The notes under the pieces are model-generated. The model made no database searches and was not told the origin of the DNA. It saw nothing but the letters and a program-made list of their open reading frames with translations. A DNA stretch of 64,000 nucleotides from positions 1 through 64,000 of the forward strand of contig NEWT02000018.1 of the NCBI GenBank assembly GCA_002869925.2, in the 5' to 3' direction. Below, piece by piece: positions 1 to 8,270 of the stretch (its first letter is position 1; each line of letters opens with the position of its first letter). The position numbers and the translations under genes were made by a program. This DNA comes from Nitrospira sp. CG24A. Its GTDB lineage: Bacteria; Nitrospirota; Nitrospiria; Nitrospirales; Nitrospiraceae.

Positions 1-120
1 TGGTATCGAAGCGGGAGAAAGCCCAACGGGCTCACTGGGGAATGAAAGAAATTAATGTGGAACCGGCTCGGAAGGTGAACACTCGGCAGAGGTCTCTCAA
101 ACGTAAACCTTCACGTTCCT
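1..120. other. Non-coding edge of window
   Basis: No open frame, RNA gene or repeat that I can support is visible in these first bases before the inverted-repeat element at 121. The stretch may be the end of an intergenic region whose other side lies outside the window. Confidence 0.4.
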
Positions 121-312
121 AGCCCGCATTATTCACGAGAGTTCGTGACGAAACCGCCGAGACGCCACGCGAGACGGGCGCGCGGAGCCGCGAGGGAGGG
201 AAGCATACTTGAACAGTATGTTGACCGACTGAGCGGCGAGCCCGCCCGCCGTCGGCCTGTCGTCGCAGCGTATCGACGGTTGCAGTAGAAGCCTTCGTGA
301 ATAATGAGGGCT
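121..312. repeat. MITE-like element, 18-bp terminal inverted repeats
   Basis: The ends are near-perfect inverted repeats sharing CATTATTCACGA (121-138 and 295-312). The interior is GC-rich with several smaller palindromes and no credible gene. The right end overlaps the TAG stop codon (311-313, minus strand) of the neighbouring SUMF1-like gene, so the element directly follows that gene. Its size, terminal repeats and lack of coding capacity fit a non-autonomous transposable element; no transposase is visible here, so this is inference. Confidence 0.6.
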
Positions 313-1303
313 ACGGCAGGGTCGGCACATCTTGGGCGCAGCGAAACCCGACGTTCGGCGCATGCTCGGTCGGATCGCTCTTCGTGCGAAACGAGGCGCG
401 GAGCCGGTAAGGATTATTGAGATACGACCCGCCCCGCTGGACCTTCAAGGCACCCTCAGCCGGGCCCCGTGGATCAATGGTGGGATTGGGCGTGTAGATG
501 GCTTCGTCGTACCAGTCCGCCACCCATTCGTAGAGATTCCCAGCCAGGTCATGGATACCATAGGGGCTCCGCCCCGGGTCTCGATTGCCGATCGGTGAGA
601 CCGTCTCGGCCCCTTCTTTCAATCCAAAGACCGCCTGCGTCGACGTCGGAGGCTCGTTGCCCCACGGATAGATCCGGCCATCCGTTCCTCGTGCCGCCTT
701 CTCCCACTCAGCCTCGGTCGGTAACCGTTTCCCTGCCCATAGACAATAGCCTGTCGCCTCCAGCCAGTTCACCCAACGCACCGGCTGCTCTGCATGAACA
801 ACTGGCGTCTCTTGGTCCGCAAAACCCCACGGAGGCTCGCTCTGAATCGCCTCGACAAACTTGGCAAACCGCCCATTTGTCACTTCGAACGTATCCAGAT
901 AAAAACTGTCGATGAAGACACGATGAACAGGCTGCTCGTCGTCATCGCCCTGCTCGCTCCCCATCGTAAACTCCCCGGCGGGCACGAGTACCATTGGAGC
1001 CCCATCCTTTCCTATCAACGTGGCCGGGGGATGGAGCAGTGCCGGTGCCTTCGTGGTCGAATTCCCGTTTGCTGACGATCGCGTTTTTCCCGCCGACTTG
1101 GGATCTCTTCCTGTTGCGCGTGGCTTGACAGGCGCAGACTCTGGCTTCGCAGGAGCCGACTCAGGCTTAGATTCAGGCTTGACGGGAGCCGGCTCTACTG
1201 TGGGCGAGGGAGGTTCGTTGGCCATGGCTCGACTGTGGCCCATTGCACACTCCAATAGCACCAGACCGATCACCACCACGAACGCAATCCGTCGAACCCA
1301 CAT
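311..1303 (-). CDS. Secreted SUMF1/FGE-fold protein lacking catalytic cysteines
   Basis: A 330-residue protein with an N-terminal signal or anchor segment (about residues 5-25), a proline/lysine-rich spacer to about 90, then a SUMF1 (formylglycine-generating-enzyme) fold. It has the typical stretches VPAGEFTMGSE, RLPTEAEWEKAARG, YPWGNEP, GNLYEWVADWYD, RGGSYLNN and VGFRCAQD. Real FGE enzymes carry copper-binding cysteines near the RGGSW motif; here that position reads RGGSYLNNPYRLR with none, so an enzymatic role is unlikely and a binding or structural role is inferred. The start at 1303 follows GAGGAG; the frame is open further upstream but has no ribosome site there. It is related to the C-terminal half of the metacaspase protein at 6338. 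Confidence 0.85.
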   Translation of the reverse strand: MWVRRIAFVVVIGLVLLECAMGHSRAMANEPPSPTVEPAPVKPESKPESAPAKPESAPVKPRATGRDPKSAGKTRSSANGNSTTKAPALLHPPATLIGKDGAPMVLVPAGEFTMGSEQGDDDEQPVHRVFIDSFYLDTFEVTNGRFAKFVEAIQSEPPWGFADQETPVVHAEQPVRWVNWLEATGYCLWAGKRLPTEAEWEKAARGTDGRIYPWGNEPPTSTQAVFGLKEGAETVSPIGNRDPGRSPYGIHDLAGNLYEWVADWYDEAIYTPNPTIDPRGPAEGALKVQRGGSYLNNPYRLRASFRTKSDPTEHAPNVGFRCAQDVPTLP

Positions 1304-1488
1304 GTACCTAACTACTCCTCTATCAACGTGTAGCGGACTACGTCTCCAACGACACACGGCAGCCCCATCAGCGTACCGAAAAAGAGAGCGACAAATCTAG
1401 AGGGAGGTGGGACGATGAAAGCCTGAGCCTTAATAGGGCCTCATTCGGCTCAAGAAATGAGAGACGGGAATAGACCGAACACATAGAA

Positions 1489-1529
1489 ACAAGCGGGGAA
1501 CGGATAAACATGTCCCGTTCCCCGCTTGT
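1489..1529 (-). terminator. Intrinsic terminator of ssrA
   Basis: A perfect 15-bp stem (1489-1503 with 1515-1529, core AAGCGGGGAACGG) with an 11-nt loop begins five bases after the tmRNA 3' end on the minus strand and is followed by TTTCTATG. Position and strength make it the ssrA terminator. Confidence 0.85.
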
Positions 1530-1533
1530 CGAC

Positions 1534-1883
1534 TGGTGGAGGCGCCGGGAGTTGAACCCGGGTCCGAAGACCTTCCGCACAACGGATCTACATGTGTAGC
1601 CGATCGTTTTAGTTTCGCAGCCACCCACGCCCACCGGCTAGCTTAGACTGGCCGCTAGCCCAGTATTGTCTCGTCCTCAGCCGCTGAGCACCAGCCTCGG
1701 ACCAGCCCGCTGTATCGCGCTCCGACCACCCCCGCGGGCCTCAGGTGGAGGAACGTCGCAGTTAATTAAGCTGCGAGTGCCAGTTCTTGATTGGCAGTTA
1801 CATTTTCCCGGAGGATTTACGAGACCCCGAGAGCTCGACATGCACCGCTGACGTTAGTATCCCCGTCGATTCCGGTCGCCCCC
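1534..1883 (-). ncRNA. ssrA: Transfer-messenger RNA (tmRNA)
   Basis: The RNA rescues stalled ribosomes and tags the nascent peptide for proteolysis. The minus strand begins GGGGGCGACC and ends CGCCTCCACCA; the first seven bases pair with the CGCCTCC before ACCA to form the tRNA-like acceptor stem. A T-arm with GGGTTCAACTCCC lies just inside the 3' end. The tag frame (about 1769-1807, stop 1766-1768) ends NQELALAA followed by TAA TTAA; I read ENVTANQELALAA, with the resume codon (GAA or one nearby) uncertain. The length of 350 nt is normal for a one-piece tmRNA. Lon and SmpB-dependent pathways act downstream; lon is at 41666 in this window. Confidence 0.95.
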
Positions 1884-2011
1884 TTTCAGTTCGTCATTCG
1901 TAAAGCACATGCCATCATCTCTTACAGCAAGATACGCTTCACGTTTCACGAGCGACGTATCTTTTAGATACGCATGATACCGCACCGGTCAAGGCAATGT
2001 CATACTGAAAT

Positions 2012-2053
2012 GAAAAAGAAGAGGACATACCCCGGAGATGGAGCATGCCCTCT
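2012..2053 (-). terminator. Terminator after HU gene
   Basis: On the minus strand, 43 bases after the HU stop codon, AGAGGGCATGCTCC pairs (with G-U wobbles) with GGGGTATGTCCTCT, followed by TCTTTTTC. This is a good rho-independent terminator. Confidence 0.75.
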
Positions 2054-2096
2054 TAATCTGTGGTTGCCACATGCGTGATCTGGCAATCGTGCTACG

Positions 2097-2369
2097 TTAC
2101 CGAACAGCTGACTTCAAGTTTTTCCCTGCCGAAAACTTCGGGACTTTGGCAGCGGGAATCCGAAGCGATTCGCCGGTTCTTGGATTGCGTCCGAGACGGG
2201 CCTTCCGCTTGGCAACCGTAAAGGTTCCAAAATTCACCAGGGACACGCGCTGTCCCTTTTTCAGAGACGTGGTCACCGCTCCAGTGAAGGCCTGTAACGC
2301 AGTGCCCGCCGCGACCTTCGTAATCCCCGCGGACGATGCCATCTTTGCAATCAGCTCTTCTTTCGTCAT
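2097..2369 (-). CDS. HU-family DNA-binding protein
   Basis: A 90-residue protein with the HU/IHF fold: N-terminal helices MTKEELIAKMASSAG, then the strand pair GQRVSLVNFGTFTVAKRKAR and the beta-arm GRNPRTGESLRIPAAKVPKFSAGKNLK. HU bends and compacts DNA as a dimer. Start 2369 is chosen because GAGGAGGG lies eight bases upstream; an in-frame extension of 16 residues lacks a ribosome site and is not conserved in the family. It is monocistronic, with its own terminator at 2012-2053. I cannot tell HU from an IHF-like paralogue beyond the overall resemblance. Confidence 0.92.
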   Translation of the reverse strand: MTKEELIAKMASSAGITKVAAGTALQAFTGAVTTSLKKGQRVSLVNFGTFTVAKRKARLGRNPRTGESLRIPAAKVPKFSAGKNLKSAVR

Positions 2370-2473
2370 CGTGTCCCTCCTCAGGTTGAGTTGAACTATA
2401 CGACTCCTTGCCACCAACGTGTGCCACTACCCCATCGACATAAACCCGGCCTTCTGCGGCAGGCACAGAAGCC

Positions 2474-3064
2474 TCATCTCTCTCGGGTCTTCGCAGTCCG
2501 ATTCCGTTTCATAGGAATATGCAAGTCATGAATCTTCTTCCTCAGAGTATTGCGATTCAACCCCAGGAGTTCTGCCGCCTGAATCTGATTACCGTTCGTT
2601 TCCTGAAGCGCTTTGGTGATCAAGGGACGTTCAATGGCGCTGATCAACATGGGGTGCAGGTTCCGCCCTGAACCGTTTCGCATTCCTTTCACAAAATCCC
2701 CCATCTTCCATTCGAGATAGTCCTCAAGAGAGAGGGCTTCGTGTCCGTTCACTTCCGCAGCCTTCTGCCGCGCCATCACTTGCAGAAACTTGGACGCGCG
2801 TTTCAGCACAGCCCGAGAACCGGTAATGGCCACGGTCTGTGTGAGATCGACGTGAGCTGGTATGGGGGTGGCTCCAGTAGATGAGCCTGACTTCGATTCG
2901 ATAATGACCGCGTCAAACGTGCGACTCGTCACGTCCTTAGGCAGCGTCGCCGCGTATTTCGCGATCGTCACAGACGCGTCCTTGAGTGTGTGCTTGAACT
3001 GACTCTGGAGGTCCGGATCACCACTGAGCAACAGAATGCTGAACACTGATGACGTAGGCGACAT
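2474..3064 (-). CDS. Fis-type helix-turn-helix regulator with degenerate receiver-like domain
   Basis: A 196-residue protein. The C-terminal part (about 145-190, core QIQAAELLGLNRNTLRKKI) is the Fis/NtrC-type DNA-binding helix-turn-helix. The N-terminal part (about 1-120) begins like a response-regulator receiver (FSILLLSGDPDLQ, then FDAVIIES), but the phospho-acceptor aspartate is not evident: E/S stands where D would be. There is no AAA+ sigma-54 domain between them. It is therefore probably a DNA-binding regulator that does not need phosphorylation. It lies 105 bp upstream of the HU gene on the same strand. A strong sigma-70-like promoter is at 3100-3128. Confidence 0.75.
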   Translation of the reverse strand: MSPTSSVFSILLLSGDPDLQSQFKHTLKDASVTIAKYAATLPKDVTSRTFDAVIIESKSGSSTGATPIPAHVDLTQTVAITGSRAVLKRASKFLQVMARQKAAEVNGHEALSLEDYLEWKMGDFVKGMRNGSGRNLHPMLISAIERPLITKALQETNGNQIQAAELLGLNRNTLRKKIHDLHIPMKRNRTAKTRER

Positions 3065-3099
3065 GAAGATTCCAAGGGGGAACAGGGTGAAGAGGGCGG

Positions 3100-3128
3100 A
3101 TTATTGCCCAGAGCCAATTTGATGTCAA
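3100..3128 (-). promoter_or_regulatory. Sigma-70-type promoter of the Fis-type gene
   Basis: On the minus strand, TTGACA (3123-3128) and AATAAT (3100-3105) are separated by exactly 17 bases. Transcription would begin near 3093, about 30 bases before the start codon at 3064. Confidence 0.7.
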
Positions 3129-3239
3129 CGGGGAAAATAGCCCTGCCGCTGCCTTATACGACGTACCGACTCGTGAGAGTGGCTGGTATGTTTTATGCTG
3201 AAGCGTCATCGTCACAGAAATTATTTTCCCCATTGACAC

Positions 3240-3657
3240 AGTTTTCTAATGGGCGTAAGAGAAATCTACGGCCCATTCATTCACTCGATGAGGGGGAACG
3301 GGACAGGCCGCGCGACTGTTAACGGGTTCCCCCGCAGACTTTCTCACGAGAGGAGGGTAGCGATGGATAACCTGACTCCACCTGGCCACTCAGGCCCGCC
3401 GACTCGAGGGCGGGCTGCTGATCGGTCGTGCTAGCCGGTTCTCCACTGGCTGTGTCGTCACGGCACTAAAGACCAATAGGTATGAGCCTGTTCTCATCAT
3501 GGAGAACCCGACGCTGGCACGAGGAACACAAGCGCCTGGGATGATGTCGTTTTCCCCCGATTAGCGGCTCAATGTTTTCGCATTCGCGCGGGCCTCAGTG
3601 TTCGCTGGGCCGGAACAATTACACATAGGCGATTTGGCGTCATAAGCGCCACGATGC
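3240..3657 (+). other. Structured non-coding stretch, possible RNA
   Basis: No convincing protein gene. The plus strand has several hairpins: GGGGGAAC/GTTCCCCC around 3292-3336, GCCCGCC/GGGCGGGC around 3388-3410, GTTCTC/GAGAAC near 3491-3508 and GGCG/CGCC near 3635-3650. It ends in a strong terminator. A 23-codon ORF (3363-3434, MDNLTPPGHSGPPTRG...) has an excellent ribosome site, GAGGAGGG. I compared it mentally with RNase P, SRP and 6S RNA signatures and found none. It could be an unrecognised RNA with or without a small peptide. Confidence 0.3.
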
Positions 3658-3699
3658 GGGCGACCTCCCACCTAGTGCAAGGTCGCCCGTGCTGTTTTT
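3658..3699 (+). terminator. Rho-independent terminator
   Basis: GGGCGACCT (3658-3666) pairs with AGGTCGCCC (3680-3688) and is followed by GTGCTGTTTTT. It faces the plus strand, although no plus-strand gene precedes it, which is the main reason to suspect a transcript in 3240-3657. Confidence 0.7.
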
Positions 3700-3750
3700 A
3701 GCAGGCTGTTGAAAAAGTCTACCAGCGGCGTTCTCGCATCGCTCCCAGAA
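3700..3750. repeat. Partial copy of the GCAGGATGCTGAAAAAG-end element
   Basis: Begins AGCAGGCTGTTGAAAAAGTC and continues CCAGCGGCGTTCTCGC...CGCTCCCAG. The same sequence with changes recurs at 32093-32135, and the end sequence recurs at 5196, 9523, 50225 and 63797. Only one end is present here. Confidence 0.6.
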
Positions 3751-3753
3751 ACC

Positions 3754-3840
3754 GTGAAACGTGAGATGTGAAAGGTGAAATGTAGAGTTGCCGAGTGCTC
3801 TCCCTCCGGAACGTTTCACTTTTTACATTTCACCTTTCAC
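3754..3840. repeat. Paired GTGAAAC / GTTTCAC array
   Basis: The left arm is a run of GTGAAAC/GTGAAAGG/GTGAAATG units (3754-3784); the right arm (3811-3840) is its inverse with CACCTTTCAC. The arms can fold into a long imperfect hairpin. The right arm encodes the last codons and stop of the permease gene ending at 3830. The same family is at 13315, 19450, 21102, 38346 and 57043. Confidence 0.8.
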
Positions 3841-5188
3841 GGATGACACGTCTACGCCAGAAGTAGTAGAGCGGAATTCCACTCAGAACGGTCGCTGCGC
3901 CATACAACGACTCCATAGGTCGTTGAGCGAAACTGTAGATGACCAATGTGAATGCTCCGATGACGAGGGCTGCCGGCAAGAAGGGATAAAGCGGGGCGCG
4001 ATATTGATGAGAGCTCACGGCGATAATGGGACGAAGACGAAAGATCGTAGAGAGTGTTAACGCCATAAATAGCGAGAGCACGAGGCCGCTGTACACGAGG
4101 AGTTGCTCGAAGGTTCCGCTCAGAATGAGCAATGACGCCCAGAAACTTTGGAGCATGATCGCGCGCGCCGGAGCTGAGGTGCGGGGATGGAGCTGAGCAA
4201 GCCAGGGGCTAATCATGCCATCGCGCGCCATGGCCCAATAGACACGGGGCCCTGCCCAGGTCATGGCGCTGACCGCTCCTGCAATGGTGAGACAAAGAAT
4301 CGCGGCGACCAGCCGCCCGCTCTGCGGCCCCCACAAGGCGGCGGCTGTCTTCTCCGCGACCGGTATAATCGGTTCGTTGGCCAGCTCCGTGATCGACAGC
4401 GCTGAGAGATACACGACATTCAGCAACAGATAGATCGCGGCGACGAAGGCGGTGCCCCCGATCATAATCTTCGGGAGCGTCCGCCTGGGATCAGCCACGT
4501 CGCCAGCGATGTAACCTGCGACATTCCAGCCGAGGTAGCAGTAGGTCACAATCACAAGCGCAATGGCGGAGGCCCCGAGCGTCGGCTGCTGGACAGTGGA
4601 CCCGGCGAAGTGAACGCCTCCGTTACCGACGACCGCTGCCAGCCCGCCGAGAATCAATCCACCAATCGCAACGACATTTGCGGTCGTCAACAGCAATTGC
4701 ATCCGGCCGCCTGCCCCCACTCCTCGACAATGCAACAGCGTCGCAACCCACAACAGCGTGAGCGAAAGCCCTTTGGCCACCCATCCCCGCTCGTCTTCGA
4801 TCGGGACGACACGCAGCGCGTAGGACGAAAAACTGATGGCTGAGGCCGCGACTGCCGCACCAAAGCCAATCGTAAACGAGGTCCATCCACTGAGAAAAGC
4901 CACCAGTGGTCCATAGGCCTCTCGCAGGTAAACGTAGTCGCCTCCCGCGTGAGGCAGCGCGGCCCCCAGCTCCCCATAGACCATCGCGCCACCGAGCGCA
5001 AAAAGCGCTCCGACAAACCACAAGAGGAGGATCAGCATCGGATCGCCAACATCGCGAGCCATCAATCCCGTGGTGGTGAAGATCCCGCCCCCGATGATAT
5101 TACTCACGAGCACGCAGACGGCGGTAAACCAGCCGATCTTCTGCGCGGTCGATTTCAGACTGGGCTCGCTGATTGACGAATCGCTCAT
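3830..5188 (-). CDS. APC-family amino acid permease
   Basis: A 452-residue integral membrane protein with about 12 hydrophobic segments. Helix 1 carries the APC signature VSNIIGGGIFTTTG, where the broken helix binds the amino-acid backbone; GDYVYLREAYGP follows. Such transporters move amino acids or polyamines through the inner membrane by proton coupling or antiport; the substrate cannot be read from sequence. The C-terminal codons (VIRER and stop) lie inside a GTGAAA-type repeat, so the extreme end may have been replaced. The start codon lies a few bases from a repeat end (CTAGCAGGATGC at about 5195), with AGGA as a weak ribosome site. It appears monocistronic. Confidence 0.85.
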   Translation of the reverse strand: MSDSSISEPSLKSTAQKIGWFTAVCVLVSNIIGGGIFTTTGLMARDVGDPMLILLLWFVGALFALGGAMVYGELGAALPHAGGDYVYLREAYGPLVAFLSGWTSFTIGFGAAVAASAISFSSYALRVVPIEDERGWVAKGLSLTLLWVATLLHCRGVGAGGRMQLLLTTANVVAIGGLILGGLAAVVGNGGVHFAGSTVQQPTLGASAIALVIVTYCYLGWNVAGYIAGDVADPRRTLPKIMIGGTAFVAAIYLLLNVVYLSALSITELANEPIIPVAEKTAAALWGPQSGRLVAAILCLTIAGAVSAMTWAGPRVYWAMARDGMISPWLAQLHPRTSAPARAIMLQSFWASLLILSGTFEQLLVYSGLVLSLFMALTLSTIFRLRPIIAVSSHQYRAPLYPFLPAALVIGAFTLVIYSFAQRPMESLYGAATVLSGIPLYYFWRRRVIRER

Positions 5189-5195
5189 ACTGTCC

Positions 5196-5398
5196 TAGCA
5201 GGATGCTGAAAAAGGAGGGGATGGGGGCTGATGGTCTTCTGTGCTCGCGGAACGCGCACGATAGGAATGTGCTCGTTCGACGCGCGCAGTGGAAGATCCA
5301 TCAGCCCCCATCCCCAGAGAGAAAACAAGCAAGCTTGGAGGGAGCATGTATATCGTTCGATGCGCGCAGTCAAGGACAGCCTTGGTTGCTCCCTACCT
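5196..5398. repeat. Hairpin element copy A (conserved GC-rich core, private arms)
   Basis: Starts with the end sequence GCAGGATGCTGAAAAAGG (about 5199-5216). An 18-bp perfect inverted repeat (5217-5234 and 5298-5315) then encloses the conserved core 5241-5290 (key parts GAACGCGCACGATAGGAATG and TGCTCGTTCGACGCGCGCA). A second, shortened unit follows with TATCGTTCGATGCGCGCAGT at 5351-5370 between GGGAGCA and TGCTCCC arms. The core also occurs at 14686-14732 and 49895-49944, with diverged copies at 9645-9690 and 14800-14850. Confidence 0.75.
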
Positions 5399-5634
5399 AA
5401 GGCTTAGCGAGTCGAAGGCCCTCACCCACCTTTGTCTTTAGAAACCCTCCATTCATCGCTAGACTCACTTACGTGTCTGGACTATACTCCGGCGATTTCA
5501 AAGGCGAAACCAACAAGGGGTCGCAACCGAACTCCTTTGATGAATTCATGCGACCGAGTGGTTTACCCCGGCACTCGTACCTGCGCAAACAATGATACAG
5601 GAGTCACGGTGATGGAGAATGCCGAGGGGAGAGA

Positions 5635-6282
5635 ATGTTGACGCGACGCAATCTGCTCCGATGGGCTGCGGGAATGGCGGCCTGCCTTCCCATGGGAGTG
5701 GGAATCATCCCTGGATGGAGACTTTCAGGGGCCAGTGAAGCACAAGAGCCGGACCCGTCGGCCCAGGCTATAACCATGGAGAGCTGGATGAACGAATGGA
5801 TGAGTGTGTCGAAAGCACCGGGCGGGATGCTACGGATTTCTCGGTTTCGCGGACCCATCTATTTCCTCACCGCCCCCATTTCCTGGACGCCAAATCCAGG
5901 ACAAGAGGTATATAAGGCGGTGACCGTCCCCACCGGATTCGTCACAGACTTTGCCAGCATCCCGAGAATATTTTGGTCGGCCCTGCGGCCTGACGGAGAG
6001 TATGCCTATGCCGCCGTGGTCCATGATTACCTCTATTGGACCCAAACACGTACACGGAAAGAGGCTGATCACATCTTCAAAATGGCAATGGAGGACTTTG
6101 AGGTTGGCGCAGTGACGGTGGGCACAATCTATAGTGCGGTTCGTCTAGGCGGGGAATCGGCATGGAACGACAATGCTGAGAAAAAGGCCCAAGGGGAAAA
6201 ACGCGTCCTCACACGCTTACCTCAGGACCCCCGCATCACGTGGGACGATTGGAAACAGCGCCCGGGAGTGTTCGCGCCCTAA
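5635..6282 (+). CDS. DUF1353 protein with Tat-like signal
   Basis: A 215-residue protein. Residues 3-10 (TRRNLLRW) followed by a hydrophobic stretch look like a twin-arginine signal, so export as a folded protein is likely. The body matches the DUF1353 family (KAVTVPTGFVTDFASIPRIFW, then AAVVHDYLYW and ADHIFKMAM); DUF1353 proteins are often phage- or envelope-associated and their biochemical role is not established. Histidine and aspartate in VVHDYLYW are conserved in the family. The start codon follows AGGGGAGAGA. The metacaspase gene begins 55 bases downstream on the same strand, so the two may be co-transcribed. Confidence 0.7.
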   Translation: MLTRRNLLRWAAGMAACLPMGVGIIPGWRLSGASEAQEPDPSAQAITMESWMNEWMSVSKAPGGMLRISRFRGPIYFLTAPISWTPNPGQEVYKAVTVPTGFVTDFASIPRIFWSALRPDGEYAYAAVVHDYLYWTQTRTRKEADHIFKMAMEDFEVGAVTVGTIYSAVRLGGESAWNDNAEKKAQGEKRVLTRLPQDPRITWDDWKQRPGVFAP

Positions 6283-6337
6283 CTCGGTCGGATGTGCAAC
6301 AGGGACGGTCCCGCTCAGTAGACATTGGTGAGGCATC

Positions 6338-8119
6338 GTGCGAACAATGTGGCAGCAGACAGAACGGATCGGACATCCCACAGGCCTATGGGCGGTGCTG
6401 ACGGCAGCTCTCCTGTTACCCATGATGGTGTTGCCGGCAGCAGCAACGGAAGGCAAACGAGTAGCGTTTGTGGTGGGGATTGGAAGCTATGACAATCTTT
6501 CGACTGACAGACAGCTTAAGAATGCGGTCAATGATGCGGACGGGGTCTCGGCCAAACTGACGGAGATTGGGTTTCGGGTGACAAAGGCCCCCAACCTTAC
6601 GCGCCAGCTCTTTAATGTCGAGTGGCAAAAAGCCCTCGATAGTCTCACCACAGAGGACACATTCGTTCTCTTCTTCTCTGGACATGGCGTGCAGATAGAA
6701 GGGGAAAACTATCTGCTTCCTCGAGATATCCCATTCATAGAGTATGGCATGTCTGAATATCTGAAGCGAGAATCGATCAGCGTCAATCAGCTCCTGGACA
6801 ATCTCACGATGGGTGATCGTCAGCATCCTAAGCGAGTCGTGATCATTTTGGATGCCTGTCGGGATAATCCGCTCGTCCCTCCTGGAATGAAAAGCATCAA
6901 GACCCCCTCAGGTCTTGCGAAGCCGTCCTCGACAGAAGGTCTCTTTGTGATTTATGCAGCAGTGGAGAACGGTGTCTCGCTAGATCGGCTTCCCAGTGAT
7001 GAGAAGTCGGTCAAGTACTCGGTGTTCACGCGGACGCTGCTCCCGCTGCTGACCCGCCAGGATTTAACGCTGCAAGGTTTGAGCGTCACGCTCAAGAAGG
7101 AGGTCTCAACGCTGGCGAAGAAGGGGGGGCGCCGCCAACTCCCCACCTATTACGATGGGACCGATGGTGAGCCGTTTTGCTTCCCTGGTTGTACGGCCCA
7201 CGTCGAGAAAGAGCCTGTGGGATTGAAGGAAAACCTTACGACAACCATTGTCCGTCCTTCTTCGCCGAAGGAAATCACCGATAAGGTCAAGGTGGACTCT
7301 CCGCCAGAGCCTCAATCCTCGGATCGGACTCAACAGCTGGCCATGAAACAGAATGTTCCGATACCGCACGTGCAGCCAGCCGAAAAACTTCCATCAGCGA
7401 TCACCGGCAAGGACGATGTAGCGATGGCGCTGATCCCGGCGGGGGAATTCTCGATGGGCACAGCGGATGATGTAGAAGGCGAGACCCTCGACGAACGTCC
7501 ACGGCATCGGGTCCATCTGGACGCCTACTCGATGGATAAATTTGAAGTGACGGTCTCCCGGTACGAAGAATTTATGCGATCGACCGGCCGGACGGCTCCT
7601 CGTCGTTGGAAAGAAATGAAAGCCGACCAGCGTAGCAACATTCCGGTCGTGAATGTCGATTGGCATGATGCGGAGGCCTATTGTCGGTGGGCTGGGAAGC
7701 GATTGCCCACGGAGGCGGAGTGGGAGAAGGCCGCTCGCGGCACGGATGAGCGAACGTATCCGTGGGGTAATCAGAAACCGACATCTACGCTTGCCAACTC
7801 CGCTAAAACTTTCGAGTATAATATGTACGAGAACCTCGCACCAGTGGAACGTTATGAAGCGGGCAAGAGTCCGTATGGACTCCACCACATGGCTGGGAAC
7901 GTCTGGGAATGGACAGCCGATTGGTACGATAAAGATTACTATGCAAAGAGTCCTGAGCGGAATCCGACAGGGCCTTTGAGCGGAACAGATAAAGTGCTCC
8001 GCGGTGGTTCCTGGGTCAATGACAAGTTCTATGCGCGCTCCGCATTACGGTTCAACCACGTACCTACATTCTATCTCCCTTTCATCGGGTTCCGCTGTGC
8101 CCAGGACCGTCCGAACTAA
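6338..8119 (+). CDS. Metacaspase (C14) fused to SUMF1-fold domain, exported
   Basis: A 593-residue protein. A signal peptide (about 17-37, ending LPAAA) precedes a caspase-like p20 domain (about 40-290) with the catalytic histidine in FFSGHGVQ (H116) and cysteine in ILDACRDNP (C174). After a low-complexity linker, a SUMF1-fold domain follows (about 357-591: ALIPAGEFSMG, RLPTEAEWEKAARG, GNVWEWTADWYD, RGGSWVND, IGFRCAQD). The SUMF1 half lacks the FGE catalytic cysteines. Bacterial caspase homologues cleave after basic residues and are linked to stress or defence; the SUMF1 half may bind targets. The start may be GTG 6338 (GGTGAGG upstream) or ATG 6347. Confidence 0.88.
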   Translation: MRTMWQQTERIGHPTGLWAVLTAALLLPMMVLPAAATEGKRVAFVVGIGSYDNLSTDRQLKNAVNDADGVSAKLTEIGFRVTKAPNLTRQLFNVEWQKALDSLTTEDTFVLFFSGHGVQIEGENYLLPRDIPFIEYGMSEYLKRESISVNQLLDNLTMGDRQHPKRVVIILDACRDNPLVPPGMKSIKTPSGLAKPSSTEGLFVIYAAVENGVSLDRLPSDEKSVKYSVFTRTLLPLLTRQDLTLQGLSVTLKKEVSTLAKKGGRRQLPTYYDGTDGEPFCFPGCTAHVEKEPVGLKENLTTTIVRPSSPKEITDKVKVDSPPEPQSSDRTQQLAMKQNVPIPHVQPAEKLPSAITGKDDVAMALIPAGEFSMGTADDVEGETLDERPRHRVHLDAYSMDKFEVTVSRYEEFMRSTGRTAPRRWKEMKADQRSNIPVVNVDWHDAEAYCRWAGKRLPTEAEWEKAARGTDERTYPWGNQKPTSTLANSAKTFEYNMYENLAPVERYEAGKSPYGLHHMAGNVWEWTADWYDKDYYAKSPERNPTGPLSGTDKVLRGGSWVNDKFYARSALRFNHVPTFYLPFIGFRCAQDRPN

Positions 8120-8270
8120 GCTGTATGCTTTGACCCTGTTTCCTGTTTTCCGAATCTCGAAATTTTTTCTTCTGTTCTCGAGCCGCGAGTCCTAGTCGAG
8201 AGGCATGATGACCGACGAAGGCACCGGAAATCTTCCCACTGATTGTGTCACGACGATGACGAGGCGAGCG

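Noticed and set aside
133-363. Short minus-strand frame across the first element
   Set aside because: It lies in an inverted-repeat element and the end of the SUMF1-like gene in another frame, with no ribosome site or domain.
1666-1851. Plus-strand frame in the ssrA region
   Set aside because: It is the complement of tmRNA, which explains the conservation and structure here.
3240-3690. RNase P, SRP or 6S RNA
   Set aside because: None of the hallmark sequences of these RNAs was found on either strand.
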